Part shown: positions 1 through 7,694 of the stretch, piece after piece | Layout of the letters: each line of letters starts with the position of its first letter | Numbering within the stretch: position 1 is the first letter of the stretch | Assembly (NCBI GenBank): GCA_017428285.1 | Contig: JAFRRE010000030.1 | Location: forward strand, 1 to 12,095 | DNA length: 12,095 bases | From: Bacteroidales bacterium | GTDB lineage: Bacteria; Bacteroidota; Bacteroidia; Bacteroidales; F082 | Direction: 5' to 3' | Position numbers and translations under genes: made by a program | The notes under the pieces: model-generated | Told to the model about the DNA's origin: nothing | The model's database searches: none | Seen by the model: the letters and a program-made list of their open reading frames with translations, nothing else

Positions 1-1414
1 GTGCACCGTAACAGCCACTCCCAATGCAGGCTACACCTTCGTTAATTGGATGGAAAACGGCAACGTGGTTTCGACCAATGCCGTTTATACTTTCAACGTA
101 ACGGGCAACCACTATTTGACAGCCAATTTCCAAGCCCAGCCTCAGAACTACACCATCAGCGTTTCGGCCAACCCGACCAACGGTGGCACCGTTTCTGGCG
201 GTGGCACTTATCAGCAAGGACAATCTTGCACCGTTCACGCCACAGCCAACACGGGCTACACCTTTACCAACTGGACCGAAAACGGCAATGTGGTCTCGAC
301 TAATGCCAATTATAGCTTCACGGTGAATAGCAACCGCACTTTGGTGGCCAATTTCCAAGAAATCCCATGCGAAGCACCCTCCAATTTGACCGCCTCGGTC
401 GCTGAAAACACCATCACTCTTGCTTGGGAAGCCTCTCCTACCGCCGTCCGATACCGTATCTACCGTGACGACCTCTGCATCGCCAACGACATTACCGCTC
501 TAACCTATACGGACACAAATTTGGAATTTAGCCATCAGTACTGCTATTACGTTACATCTATGTGTTCCAATGGCACCATGTCGGTTCCGACAGATGAGGT
601 TTGCGCCACAACAGAAAACTTTGACTGCGAAGCGCCTACCAACGTCACCGCCGAGGCCATTAACTACACTGACATACGCATTAACTGGTCTGCCAGTCCT
701 ACGGCCCAGTCCTATAAAATCTATCGCAACGGGACACTTGTCACCTCTGGTTACCCATATGTCGGTGGTTATTACGACACCGAATTACACTTTGGCGAGT
801 ATTGTTACACGGTGGTCGCTGAGTGCAGTTATGGCGACTCCGAACCATCAGAGGAAGCCTGTGCCGAGCTTACCCTCTGTGACCCAGCAGGTGATTTCAC
901 TGCCGAATATGTTTACGAAGACGAAGATAATTATGGCGTAAGATTGACTTGGAAACTGATTGCCTCCGCATTCCCAGAATACTTCCATCTTTACAAGCTG
1001 AATGAAACGAATGAGTATGAACTTATTGCTGACATTCCGCCAACGGGAACTGCCTATTCGTATTTCGATGATGTTGAGACTGGTACCTATTCATACATGC
1101 TGACAGCAGAATACCAGTTCGGCCCTGAACACTGCATTTCGGAACCTGTTTATGCTTCTTGCGAAGTCACAAGATTGAACGAAACCAACGCTACTTTTGC
1201 GGTTTACCCCAACCCCACCCAAGGCGAAGTGACCCTTGAGGGCGAAGGCATCAACACGGTGCGCATCATGAACATTTACGGCCAGACCGTCTACAACGCA
1301 AAGGTGGAAGGCAAGCAAGTGCGCATCGACCTCTCCGACATGGCCAAGGGCGTCTATGTGATGCATATTGGCACGGAGAACGGCAACGCCGTTAGGCAGA
1401 TTGTGGTGGAATAA
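1..1414 (+). CDS. Secreted repeat/FN3 protein with T9SS sorting domain (5' partial)
   Basis: The frame is open from the left edge (first full codon at base 2), so the start and signal peptide lie outside the window; 470 residues are visible. Order of parts: the end of one InlB-type B-repeat and one complete one (motifs GYTFxNW, ENGNVVSTNA, LxANFQ; 75-residue period), then two fibronectin-III-like modules opening with CEAPSNLTA (base 368) and CEAPTNVTA (base 626), a third related beta module from CDPAGDFTA (base 878), and a C-terminal Por/T9SS type A domain from YPNP (base 1205) with the typical IMNIYGQ and MAKGVYV strands. Each module carries several cysteines, which suits disulphides outside the cytoplasm. 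T9SS tails direct export across the outer membrane and are then cleaved or anchored. A role as surface adhesin or as the tail of a secreted enzyme is inference, since the N-terminal part is missing. Confidence 0.9.
   Translation, partial: CTVTATPNAGYTFVNWMENGNVVSTNAVYTFNVTGNHYLTANFQAQPQNYTISVSANPTNGGTVSGGGTYQQGQSCTVHATANTGYTFTNWTENGNVVSTNANYSFTVNSNRTLVANFQEIPCEAPSNLTASVAENTITLAWEASPTAVRYRIYRDDLCIANDITALTYTDTNLEFSHQYCYYVTSMCSNGTMSVPTDEVCATTENFDCEAPTNVTAEAINYTDIRINWSASPTAQSYKIYRNGTLVTSGYPYVGGYYDTELHFGEYCYTVVAECSYGDSEPSEEACAELTLCDPAGDFTAEYVYEDEDNYGVRLTWKLIASAFPEYFHLYKLNETNEYELIADIPPTGTAYSYFDDVETGTYSYMLTAEYQFGPEHCISEPVYASCEVTRLNETNATFAVYPNPTQGEVTLEGEGINTVRIMNIYGQTVYNAKVEGKQVRIDLSDMAKGVYVMHIGTENGNAVRQIVVE
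2..361 (+). repeat. Tandem InlB-like B-repeats in the secreted protein gene
   Basis: Bases 2-100 and 227-325 are diverged copies at a 225-base (75-codon) offset. Both encode CTVxATxNxGYTFxNWxENGNV. Differences are spread along the copies, including third codon positions, so this is an old duplication under protein constraint. More copies probably lie upstream of the window. Confidence 0.8.
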
Positions 1415-1421
1415 TTTTGGT

Positions 1422-1495
1422 TTGTAGGGCTGTCACACCGTGGCAGCCGCAGCGATAAACGCCAATGCGGCTGCCGTGATACGACAGTCCTACAA
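1422..1495. repeat. BIME-like pair of inverted REP palindromes, family B, copy 1
   Basis: Two 30-base arms (1422-1451 and 1466-1495) form an imperfect inverted repeat with 24 of 30 positions matching, around a 14-base linker. Each arm is itself a REP-like unit: GTAG (1424-1427; CTAC at 1490-1493 on the other side) followed by a small palindrome. In the left arm this is GGCTGTCAC, ACC, GTGGCAGCC, whose single mismatch is a G-T wobble. A second copy lies at 7101-7175. GTAG or GTGG before a palindrome is the known signature of RAYT-associated REPs. Confidence 0.75.
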
Positions 1496-1505
1496 GTCTG
1501 ACCTG

Positions 1506-1534
1506 AAATCCCGTTGGAAACGGCGGGATTTTTT
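1506..1534 (+). terminator. Rho-independent terminator after the secreted protein gene
   Basis: AAATCCCG (1506-1513) pairs perfectly with CGGGATTT (1524-1531) around a 10-base loop, and a run of six T (1529-1534) follows. It lies about 90 bases after the stop of the secreted protein gene and before the next promoter. Confidence 0.75.
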
Positions 1535-1566
1535 CGTTTTTCCTTAGTTTTCTCCAACATTATTTC

Positions 1567-1574
1567 TATTTTTG
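1567..1574 (+). promoter_or_regulatory. Bacteroidota -7 promoter box for the Bro-N gene
   Basis: TATTTTTG fits TAnnTTTG exactly. The -33 position, 19 bases upstream, reads TAG rather than TTG, so that half is weak. Transcription would start about 20 bases before the ATG at 1598, after the terminator at 1506-1534. Confidence 0.5.
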
Positions 1575-1597
1575 CCTTGTCAAACATTTTGAACAAA

Positions 1598-2491
1598 ATG
1601 ACACAACAGACAACCATAAAACTCTTTGACGAGAAAAAAGTCCGCATCGTTTGGGATGACGAGGAAGAAAAGTATTATTTTTCCATCGTGGATGTTGTAA
1701 ATGTTCTCACAGAGCAATCCACACCTCGAGGAGCCAGCACATATTGGGCAGTACTCAAAAAACGACTTAAGCAGGAGGGAGCTGAGGAGTTGCTTACAAA
1801 TTGTAAGCAACTGAAACTCCCTGCCGCAGATGGCAAAAAATACAAAACCGACGTGGCTGATTTAGAGCAGGTTTTACGTCTCATCCAATCTATCCCATCC
1901 AAGAAAGCGGAACCGGTAAAGCAGTGGCTCGCCGAAGTTGGAACACAACGCATCGACCAGATGATTGACCCGGAACTGACCTTTCAAATGGCCGTTGAGG
2001 ACTACCGTCGACAAGGTTACAGCGACCGTTGGATCAACGCCCGGATGCGCTCCATTGAGATGCGTAAGGAACTGACCGACGAGTGGCACCGCTCTGGCAT
2101 TCACGAGACAAAGGACTTCGCCATACTCACCAACATCCTTACCAAGGCATGGAGCGGCATGACCACGGGAGAATACAAACGCTACAAAGGTTTGACCAAA
2201 GAGAACTTGCGCGACAACATGACCAACATGGAGTTAGCATTGAACACACTTGCCGAAGTTACCACCACTGAATTGTCGCGCCAACGTAATCCGAAAGACT
2301 TGGCACAAACTAAAAAGACCGCACAAGAAGGAGGCGATGTGGCACGCAATGCTCGCGCCGACATCGAAAGTCGCCTCGGCTACTCCATCGTTTCGCCTGA
2401 ACGAGCTACCGACTATATCAAACCTTTAGACACGCAAGAAACCGATGCATTAATGTTGCCTGATTCGGATGACGGTTGCTATCACGACTAA
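1598..2491 (+). CDS. Bro-N domain protein with DinD-like C-terminal part
   Basis: A 297-residue soluble protein. Residues about 6-115 look like a Bro-N/antirepressor DNA-binding domain (IKLFDEKKVRIVWDDEEEKYYFSIVD region, then VADLEQVLRLIQSIPS and KKAEPVKQWLAEVG). Residues about 125-275 resemble E. coli DNA-damage-inducible DinD: a GI..TKDFAILTN stretch, YKGLTKENLRDNMTNMELAL, then a GGDVARNARADIESRLG motif where DinD has its GRKVR..I.ELG segment. The frame could open at 1514, but that start lies inside the terminator stem-loop, upstream of the promoter; the ATG at 1598, beginning MTQQTTIKLFDE, fits the family. Such genes are often chromosomal in Bacteroidota as well as in phages, and no other phage gene is nearby. 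Function is unproven; DNA binding or a link to the damage response is inferred from similarity. No LexA-type operator was recognised upstream. Confidence 0.85.
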   Translation: MTQQTTIKLFDEKKVRIVWDDEEEKYYFSIVDVVNVLTEQSTPRGASTYWAVLKKRLKQEGAEELLTNCKQLKLPAADGKKYKTDVADLEQVLRLIQSIPSKKAEPVKQWLAEVGTQRIDQMIDPELTFQMAVEDYRRQGYSDRWINARMRSIEMRKELTDEWHRSGIHETKDFAILTNILTKAWSGMTTGEYKRYKGLTKENLRDNMTNMELALNTLAEVTTTELSRQRNPKDLAQTKKTAQEGGDVARNARADIESRLGYSIVSPERATDYIKPLDTQETDALMLPDSDDGCYHD

Positions 2492-2509
2492 CGGTGTCGG
2501 AAACCATCG

Positions 2510-2578
2510 CTGATAGGCGTCGACAGCGGTGGAACCAAACACGATTTCGGAACCCTTTTCGAAAAATCCCAAAAGTGA
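2510..2578 (+). pseudogene. Possible remnant of a sugar-kinase-type ATPase N-terminus
   Basis: From 2510 the frame reads LIGVDSGGTK, the N-terminal phosphate-binding motif of the BadF/BadG/BcrA and N-acetylglucosamine kinase-like ATPases, then about a dozen further residues to a TGA at 2576-2578. No ATG precedes it, and nothing of the rest of such a protein follows. It is in the same frame as the Bro-N gene, just after that gene's stop. It may be the stump of a deleted kinase gene, or chance. Confidence 0.3.
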
Positions 2579-2610
2579 GGTGACAAAACATTGCCACCTC
2601 ACTTTTTTTT
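2571..2610 (+). terminator. Rho-independent terminator after the Bro-N gene
   Basis: AAAAGTGAGGTG (2571-2582) and CACCTCACTTTT (2595-2606) form a perfect 12-bp stem with a 12-base loop, ending in eight T (2603-2610). The A-run on the left also makes it usable from the other strand. The downstream gene's -33 box lies in the loop. Confidence 0.85.
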
Positions 2611-2620
2611 GTTATTTTTG
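2591..2620 (+). promoter_or_regulatory. Bacteroidota promoter for the MBL-fold gene
   Basis: TTG (2591-2593), a 19-base spacer and TATTTTTG (2613-2620) match the TTG / TAnnTTTG consensus completely. The predicted start is about 20 bases before the ATG at 2644. The -33 element sits inside the terminator hairpin. Confidence 0.7.
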
Positions 2621-2643
2621 GAGCAAATTTTTGAATTCAGCCT

Positions 2644-4056
2644 ATGAAAATCAAATTCATCGGTGCAGCCCAGGAAGTGACGGGCAGCAAGCACCTCATC
2701 ACCACCGACCATGGTAAGAAAATCCTCTTGGACTGCGGTATGTTCCAAGGTAAAGGCCTCGAAACCGATGCCGCCAACCGCAACATCATGGTCGACCCTA
2801 AGGAAATCGATGCCATCATCCTCACCCACGCCCATATCGACCACTGCGGTCTCATCCCCTATTTCTACAAATTGGGGTTCCGTGGTCAAGTTGTATGCAC
2901 TAAAGCCACGGAAGACTTGTGCAGCATCATGCTCCCCGACAGCGGTTTCATCCAAGAAAACGATATGGAATGGTTCAACAAGAAACGCCGCAAGCAAGGG
3001 CTTCCCGCCTTGCAACCCATTTATACCGAAAAAGATGCTCGTGCCAGCATGGAGTTGTTCGTCAGCGTGGCCTACAACCGCTATTTTTACATCGACAATA
3101 ATATCAAGGTGAAATTCAACAACACAGGTCATCTGCTGGGCAGCGGTTGCGCAGTCATCGAAATCGACGAAGGCGGTAAGATGACCCGCATCGGATACAC
3201 TGGCGACATCGGCCGCGAATACAACTACCTCCTGCGCTCTCCCGAGCCTTTCCCGCACTGCGATTACCTCATCACAGAGGCCACTTATGGAAACCGCCTC
3301 CACAGCGACCGCACCAATGCTGAACAGCAACTATTAGAAATCATCTATCACACCTGCGTGGAGAAGCGTGGCAAGCTCATCATCCCGTCGTTCGCGGTCA
3401 GCCGTACGCAAGAGATTGTGTACCTACTGAATAACTTTTACAACGATGGCAAACTGCCCGAGAAGATTCCAGTATATGTGGATAGTCCTTTGGCAGTCAA
3501 CGCCACCGAGATTTTCCGTATGCACGTCGACCTCTTCAACGATGATGTAAAAGATGTCATCGAATACGACCCCGACCCCTTTGGCTTCAACGGGCTCACT
3601 TTCGTGCGCGACATCAACCAGTCGAAGGAACTAAATGCTACTAAGCAACCTTGTATCATCATCTCTGCTTCAGGCATGATGGAAGCCGGACGTGTGAAAC
3701 ACCATATTGCCAATAGCATCGAGAGTCCAAACAACAGTATCCTTGCCATTGGATACTGCTCTCCTACTACATTGGGAGCCAAACTGTTGGAAAAACCCAC
3801 ACCTGCAAGCGTTTCCATTTTTGGCACAGAACACAATGTCAATGCTGAAATTTATGAAATAGATGCCTTCAGTGGCCACGGCGACTACAAGGAAATGATT
3901 CATTACCTGAGTTGCCAAGACCCGACTAAAGTGAAGAAGACTTTCATTGTGCACGGTGATCTTGAAGCCCAACAATATTATCAACGGCAACTTCGCAAAG
4001 AAGGTTGGGACAACATCGTCATACCCGGGCCAGGAGAAGAGTTTGAATTGAAATAA
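2644..4056 (+). CDS. MBL-fold/beta-CASP metallohydrolase (RNA-processing type)
   Basis: A 470-residue cytoplasmic protein of the usual length for bacterial MBL/beta-CASP proteins. The metallo-beta-lactamase core carries all zinc ligands: HAHIDH at 62-67, H163 in TGHLLGS, D188 in YTGDIG. The beta-CASP part begins near E212 (ITEATYG) and includes [13 protein letters not shown] (248-260) and [10 protein letters not shown] (341-350). The C-terminal RNA-specificity segment holds AFSGHGDY (about 408-415, H412) and VHGD (436-439). Members related to CPSF-73 and Thermus TTHA0252 are RNases; RNA cleavage here is inferred from that family, and the exact substrate is unknown. It has its own promoter and is followed after 59 bases by hisS, which also has a promoter-like box, so the two need not be one operon. 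Confidence 0.92.
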   Translation: MKIKFIGAAQEVTGSKHLITTDHGKKILLDCGMFQGKGLETDAANRNIMVDPKEIDAIILTHAHIDHCGLIPYFYKLGFRGQVVCTKATEDLCSIMLPDSGFIQENDMEWFNKKRRKQGLPALQPIYTEKDARASMELFVSVAYNRYFYIDNNIKVKFNNTGHLLGSGCAVIEIDEGGKMTRIGYTGDIGREYNYLLRSPEPFPHCDYLITEATYGNRLHSDRTNAEQQLLEIIYHTCVEKRGKLIIPSFAVSRTQEIVYLLNNFYNDGKLPEKIPVYVDSPLAVNATEIFRMHVDLFNDDVKDVIEYDPDPFGFNGLTFVRDINQSKELNATKQPCIIISASGMMEAGRVKHHIANSIESPNNSILAIGYCSPTTLGAKLLEKPTPASVSIFGTEHNVNAEIYEIDAFSGHGDYKEMIHYLSCQDPTKVKKTFIVHGDLEAQQYYQRQLRKEGWDNIVIPGPGEEFELK

Positions 4057-4069
4057 TTGGCTCGCATTG

Positions 4070-4100
4070 TTTCGCCGAATCTATCGATTTCGTACTTTTG
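4070..4100 (+). promoter_or_regulatory. Candidate promoter for hisS
   Basis: TACTTTTG (4093-4100) fits the -7 consensus TAnnTTTG. Nineteen bases upstream is TTTC (4070-4073), an imperfect -33 box. The leader to the ATG at 4116 would be only about 10 bases. The box overlaps a possible TTG start at 4098, which argues against that longer reading frame. Confidence 0.5.
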
Positions 4101-4115
4101 CAAAAATTTTCAAAA

Positions 4116-5474
4116 ATGGCACAAAAACCCAGCATTCCCAAAGGCACCCGCGACTTCCTGCCCGAAGTCATGGTGCGCCGCAATTATATTTTCGACACCA
4201 TTAAAACTGTATTCAAACGCTTTGGTTTCCAACCGATTGAAACCCCTTCGATGGAAAACCTCAGCACACTTTTGGGCAAATACGGCGAAGAAGGCGACAA
4301 ACTCCTCTTCCGTGTACTCAACTCTGGCGACTTCATGAGTGGCGTGGAACAAAATGGCGAACCGCTTGAATCATTGAAGCTGGCCTCAAAAATCACGGAG
4401 AAAGGCCTGCGTTATGATCTGACTGTACCCTTTGCACGTTTTGTAACCATGTATCGCGACCAGATTGCCTTCCCCTTCAAGCGTTATCAAATCCAACCCG
4501 TTTGGCGCGCCGACCGTCCGCAAAAAGGCCGTTATCGCGAGTTTTGCCAATGCGACGTCGACATCATCGGCAGCGATTCCTTGCTGAACGAAGCAGAACT
4601 GGTGCAAATCGTTGACGAGGTATTCCATGCTTTGAAAATCAACGTCACGCTAAAGATCAACAACCGAAAGGTGTTGGCAGGCATCGCTGAATACATCGGC
4701 AAGTCGGATGCATTGGTTGACATCACCATCGCCATCGACAAGCTGGACAAGATTGGCATCGAGGCCGTCAACGCGGAACTCGCCGAGAAGGGATTGGAGC
4801 AAGCTGCCATCGACAAACTGCAACCCATCCTCTTCATGAAGGGCAACACGTGCGAGAAGCTGGCTCAGCTGAAGCCTTTATTAGATAATGAAGTCGGCCA
4901 AAAAGGCATCGAAGAACTTGAGACTCTATTCGACTATATTGAAAACATGGAACTCGGCATCGACACCGAACTCGACCTCACCCTCGCCCGCGGTCTGAAC
5001 TACTACACAGGAGCCATCTTCGAGGTGAAAGCCAAGGACTTCGCAATCGGCAGCATCTCGGGTGGCGGTCGCTACGACAACCTCACGGGCATCTTCGGCC
5101 TGCCCAATGTCTCAGGCGTGGGCATCAGCTTCGGCGCCGACCGCATTTACGATGTGTTGGAAGGCCTCAACCTCTTCCCTGAGACCATGTCGGAAAGCAC
5201 CAAAGTCATCTTCCTCAACTTCGGCAAGAACGAGGAGAAATACTGTCTGAAATACCTCAACCAAGTACGCAAACACGGCATCAACGCGGAAATCTATCCC
5301 GATGCCACCAAGATCCAGAAACAGATGAAATACGCCGACCAACGCCACATCCCGATTGTCGTCATCGCTGGCGAAAACGAAGTGGCCGAACAGAAATTCA
5401 CCGTGAAATGGATGAAAGAAGGCAAACAAGAAACCGTTGACGCCAACAAATTGGTGGAAACGATATTGAAATAA
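4116..5474 (+). CDS. hisS: Histidine--tRNA ligase
   Basis: Charges tRNA-His with histidine using ATP; cytoplasmic class II synthetase. The protein has 452 residues. Visible parts: the N-terminal [10 protein letters not shown] (8-17); motif 2 region [20 protein letters not shown] (121-140) followed by [12 protein letters not shown]; the histidine-binding [10 protein letters not shown] (290-299); motif 3 with SGGGRYD (315-321) and [10 protein letters not shown] (334-343). The C-terminal anticodon-binding domain runs from about 362 (KVIFLNFG) to the end. [10 protein letters not shown] has N where most bacterial enzymes have D (VRGLDYYTG), a mild variation. [14 protein letters not shown] is the natural start; an upstream in-frame TTG at 4098 falls in the promoter box. 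The gene is followed by a pair of REP palindromes, then hutH. Confidence 0.97.
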   Translation: MAQKPSIPKGTRDFLPEVMVRRNYIFDTIKTVFKRFGFQPIETPSMENLSTLLGKYGEEGDKLLFRVLNSGDFMSGVEQNGEPLESLKLASKITEKGLRYDLTVPFARFVTMYRDQIAFPFKRYQIQPVWRADRPQKGRYREFCQCDVDIIGSDSLLNEAELVQIVDEVFHALKINVTLKINNRKVLAGIAEYIGKSDALVDITIAIDKLDKIGIEAVNAELAEKGLEQAAIDKLQPILFMKGNTCEKLAQLKPLLDNEVGQKGIEELETLFDYIENMELGIDTELDLTLARGLNYYTGAIFEVKAKDFAIGSISGGGRYDNLTGIFGLPNVSGVGISFGADRIYDVLEGLNLFPETMSESTKVIFLNFGKNEEKYCLKYLNQVRKHGINAEIYPDATKIQKQMKYADQRHIPIVVIAGENEVAEQKFTVKWMKEGKQETVDANKLVETILK

Positions 5475-5477
5475 CCC

Positions 5478-5549
5478 GTAGAGACGCATTGAATGCGTCT
5501 CAAAACCAATAATCAATTATAAAAAGAGACGCATTGAATGCGTCTCTAC
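5478..5549. repeat. BIME-like pair of inverted REP palindromes, family A
   Basis: Two 24-base units, 5478-5501 and 5526-5549, face each other across a 24-base AT-rich spacer. Each is GTAG-initiated, the second on the minus strand (CTAC at 5546-5549). Each contains a perfect 10-bp palindrome around one centre base (GAGACGCATT, G, AATGCGTCTC). Because the units are inverted and self-complementary, RNA across the gap between hisS and hutH can fold either as two small hairpins or as one long one, and it could end hisS transcripts. A near-identical third unit lies inside sufS. Confidence 0.85.
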
Positions 5550-5585
5550 AACAATTCAACGATTAAACATTTAACAATCAACAAT

Positions 5586-7097
5586 ATGAAAATCCACAAA
5601 ATCTCAGCCAAAGAGCTGACCTTCAAACAGGTAAACGAAATACTCACCAAGGGCTACAAGCTGGAACTCAGCGCCGACGCCGTCAAGCGCATCCAAAAAT
5701 GCCGCGACTACCTCGACAAGAAGATGGAGAACCCTGAGAAGCCCATCTACGGTGTGACCACCGGCTTTGGCTCGCTCTGCGACCATAGCATCTCAAAGGA
5801 AGACCTAAGCACATTGCAAAAGAACCTCGTCATGTCGCACGCCTGCGGCACTGGCGAAATGGTGCCCGAAGAAATCATCCGCCTTATGCTCCTCTTGAAG
5901 GTGCAAAGTCTCAGCTACGGCAACAGCGGCGTACAAGTGGTAACCGTCCAACGCCTCATCGACTTCTTCAACAACGATGTGCTACCCGTGGTCTACAACC
6001 AAGGTTCACTCGGTGCCTCCGGCGACTTGGCTCCTTTGGCCAACCTTATGCTGCCTCTGCTCGGTCTGGGTGAGGTGCATTTTGAAGGCAAGATTGTCCC
6101 CGCCGAAAAAGTGCTGAAAAAGTTCAAATGGGAACCCATCACACTACAGTCAAAAGAAGGTCTGGCCCTACTCAACGGCACCCAGTTCATGAGCAGCTAC
6201 GGCACCTATGTCCTGCTGAAGGCCTTCCGCCTCAGCTATCTGGCCGACCTTATCGGCACCGTTTCTTTGGAAGCCTTCGACGGTCGCATCGAGCCTTTCT
6301 TCGACCAAGTGCATCAAATCCGTCACCACAACGGACAAATCGTCACCGCCAAGCGCGTGCGTGAGTTCACCAAAGGCAGCGAGCTGATTGTCAGGGAGAA
6401 GAAACATGTCCAAGACCCCTACTCTTTCCGTTGCATGCCTCAGGTGCATGGTGCCTCCAAGGATGCCATCGACTATGTGGCCTCTGTATTTAGCGAGGAA
6501 ATCAACGCCGTCACCGACAACCCGACCATCTTCCCCGATGAAGACCTCGTCATCAGCGCCGGCAACTTCCACGGCCAACCTCTCGCCATCACTTTGGACT
6601 TCTTGGCCATCGCCATGGCTGAGTTGGGCAATATCAGCGAACGCCGTATCTATCAACTGATTGGTGGCAAGCGCGGTCTGCCTTCGTTCTTGGTCGCCGA
6701 GCCTGGCCTCAACTCTGGCTTTATGATTCCGCAATATGCTGCAGCCAGCATCGTCAGCCAAAGCAAGCAACTTTGCACACCCGCTTCAGTCGACAGCATC
6801 GAGTCATCACAGGGACAGGAAGACCATGTCAGCATGGGCGCCAATGCCGCAACGAAGGCTTTGCGCGTGGCCGAAAACCTGGAGCGTGTTTTGGCCATCG
6901 AATTGTTCAACGCCACCCAAGCCCTTGAGTTCCGCCGTCCGCTGAAGTCATCGCCCATCATCGAGAAGTTCGTCGCCGCCTACCGCAAGGAAGTGGAATT
7001 CGTACGCATCGATAAGGTGATGTACACCGAAATTGCCAAGAGCGTGCAGTTCGTGAAAGACTACCCGCTGGCATTTGATGATTTGCAAAACAAATGA
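5586..7097 (+). CDS. hutH: Histidine ammonia-lyase
   Basis: Removes ammonia from L-histidine to give trans-urocanate, the first step of histidine breakdown in the cytoplasm. The protein has 503 residues, normal for the family. The prosthetic group MIO forms from the Ala-Ser-Gly triad, here A144-S145-G146 in GSLGASGDLAPL. Other active-site marks are Y55 (YGVTTGFG), H85 (MSHACG, the histidine-type residue pairing), and E412 in SSQGQEDHVSMG. These favour histidine over phenylalanine or tyrosine as substrate. The ATG at 5586 fits the family start; an in-frame ATG at 5538 lies inside the REP palindrome and would add 16 unrelated residues. No hutU, hutI, hutG or ftcD gene is adjacent. It lies 111 bases after hisS with no recognisable TAnnTTTG box in between, so it may depend on hisS transcription. 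Confidence 0.95.
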   Translation: MKIHKISAKELTFKQVNEILTKGYKLELSADAVKRIQKCRDYLDKKMENPEKPIYGVTTGFGSLCDHSISKEDLSTLQKNLVMSHACGTGEMVPEEIIRLMLLLKVQSLSYGNSGVQVVTVQRLIDFFNNDVLPVVYNQGSLGASGDLAPLANLMLPLLGLGEVHFEGKIVPAEKVLKKFKWEPITLQSKEGLALLNGTQFMSSYGTYVLLKAFRLSYLADLIGTVSLEAFDGRIEPFFDQVHQIRHHNGQIVTAKRVREFTKGSELIVREKKHVQDPYSFRCMPQVHGASKDAIDYVASVFSEEINAVTDNPTIFPDEDLVISAGNFHGQPLAITLDFLAIAMAELGNISERRIYQLIGGKRGLPSFLVAEPGLNSGFMIPQYAAASIVSQSKQLCTPASVDSIESSQGQEDHVSMGANAATKALRVAENLERVLAIELFNATQALEFRRPLKSSPIIEKFVAAYRKEVEFVRIDKVMYTEIAKSVQFVKDYPLAFDDLQNK

Positions 7098-7100
7098 TTG

Positions 7101-7175
7101 GTTTGTGGGGCTGTCGTACCACGGCAGCCGCTCGTAAAAACGAAAGCGGCGCCACGGTGTGACAGCCTTACAAAC
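7101..7175. repeat. BIME-like pair of inverted REP palindromes, family B, copy 2
   Basis: Same design as 1422-1495. On the left is GTGG (7105-7108) followed by GGCTGTCGT, ACC, ACGGCAGCC; on the right, read on the minus strand, GTAA followed by GGCTGTCAC, ACC, GTGGCGCC, with one base lost. The outer ends GTTTGT and ACAAAC also pair. It fills nearly all of the space between hutH and the next gene. Confidence 0.75.
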
Positions 7176-7187
7176 AAAATATAGGAT

Positions 7188-7694
7188 ATGGAAACCAACA
7201 CACAACAACCTCAGAAGCGCCCCGTAGGGATGACCATCCTCTTGGTGATGTCGCTCATCAACGCTTGCTGGAACATCTTCAGTGCATCGATATCATTGAT
7301 CGTGAAGCCAAGTATGACCGAGATGTACAAGAATGGGCAACTGGAGGAGATGATGCAACCCTTCTCAGCCATGGGTGGAGATTTCGCCAAAGCCATGAAC
7401 GAAGCCATGCAGGTTTTCTCCCAAATCGACTCCAAATTCTACCTCATCCTCCTGGTCTTGTTCATCGCATTGCTGATTGGCGTCATCAAAATGCTCAAAG
7501 GCGACAAGCGCGGTTTTCATATCTATTCCATTGCCCAAATCTGCATGCTGATCAACAGCTCCGTGTTCGTCTATCCCCTGCAGAAACCTTCACCTTTCTT
7601 CTCCGACCTCATGCTCACTGCCATTTTCATCTTGCTGTATTACCTCTATTTCAAAAGGATGGAGATGATTGAGAACATGCAAAAACCCGAATGA
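7188..7694 (+). CDS. Four-span membrane protein of unknown function
   Basis: A 168-residue protein I do not recognise beyond its type. It has a polar N-terminus (METNTQQPQKRP), then hydrophobic stretches at about 15-39, 84-103, 110-129 and 137-155, and a short charged tail. The loop at 40-83 between the first and second spans is rich in methionine (MTEMY, EEMMQPF, AKAMNEAM) and looks helical and amphipathic. There is no signal peptide and no catalytic motif. The stop overlaps the start of the next membrane protein (ATGA), so the two are probably translated together and may form one complex. An AGGA lies only 2 bases before the ATG, too close to act as a normal ribosome site. Confidence 0.8.
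   Translation: METNTQQPQKRPVGMTILLVMSLINACWNIFSASISLIVKPSMTEMYKNGQLEEMMQPFSAMGGDFAKAMNEAMQVFSQIDSKFYLILLVLFIALLIGVIKMLKGDKRGFHIYSIAQICMLINSSVFVYPLQKPSPFFSDLMLTAIFILLYYLYFKRMEMIENMQKPE

Noticed and set aside
1506..1597. Longer N-terminus of the Bro-N protein starting at 1514 with a hydrophobic stretch resembling a signal peptide
   Set aside because: That start lies in the terminator hairpin, upstream of the promoter box, and the extension is absent from what the family needs; a DNA-binding protein would not be exported.
2599..3330. Long open frame on the minus strand opposite the MBL gene (243 codons)
   Set aside because: It overlaps a gene with complete family motifs, and its protein shows no family features; it is a by-product of codon use.
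5478..5549. Two repeats with a spacer, as in a minimal CRISPR array
   Set aside because: The units are inverted, self-complementary and occur also inside sufS; there is no third regularly spaced unit and no cas gene.
5538..5585. Earlier ATG for hutH
   Set aside because: The ATG is part of the REP palindrome, and the 16 added residues are encoded by repeat and leader; the family start is at 5586.
6168..6770. Open frame of 200 codons antisense to hutH
   Set aside because: It mirrors the conserved hutH coding sequence and lacks its own promoter or recognisable domain.
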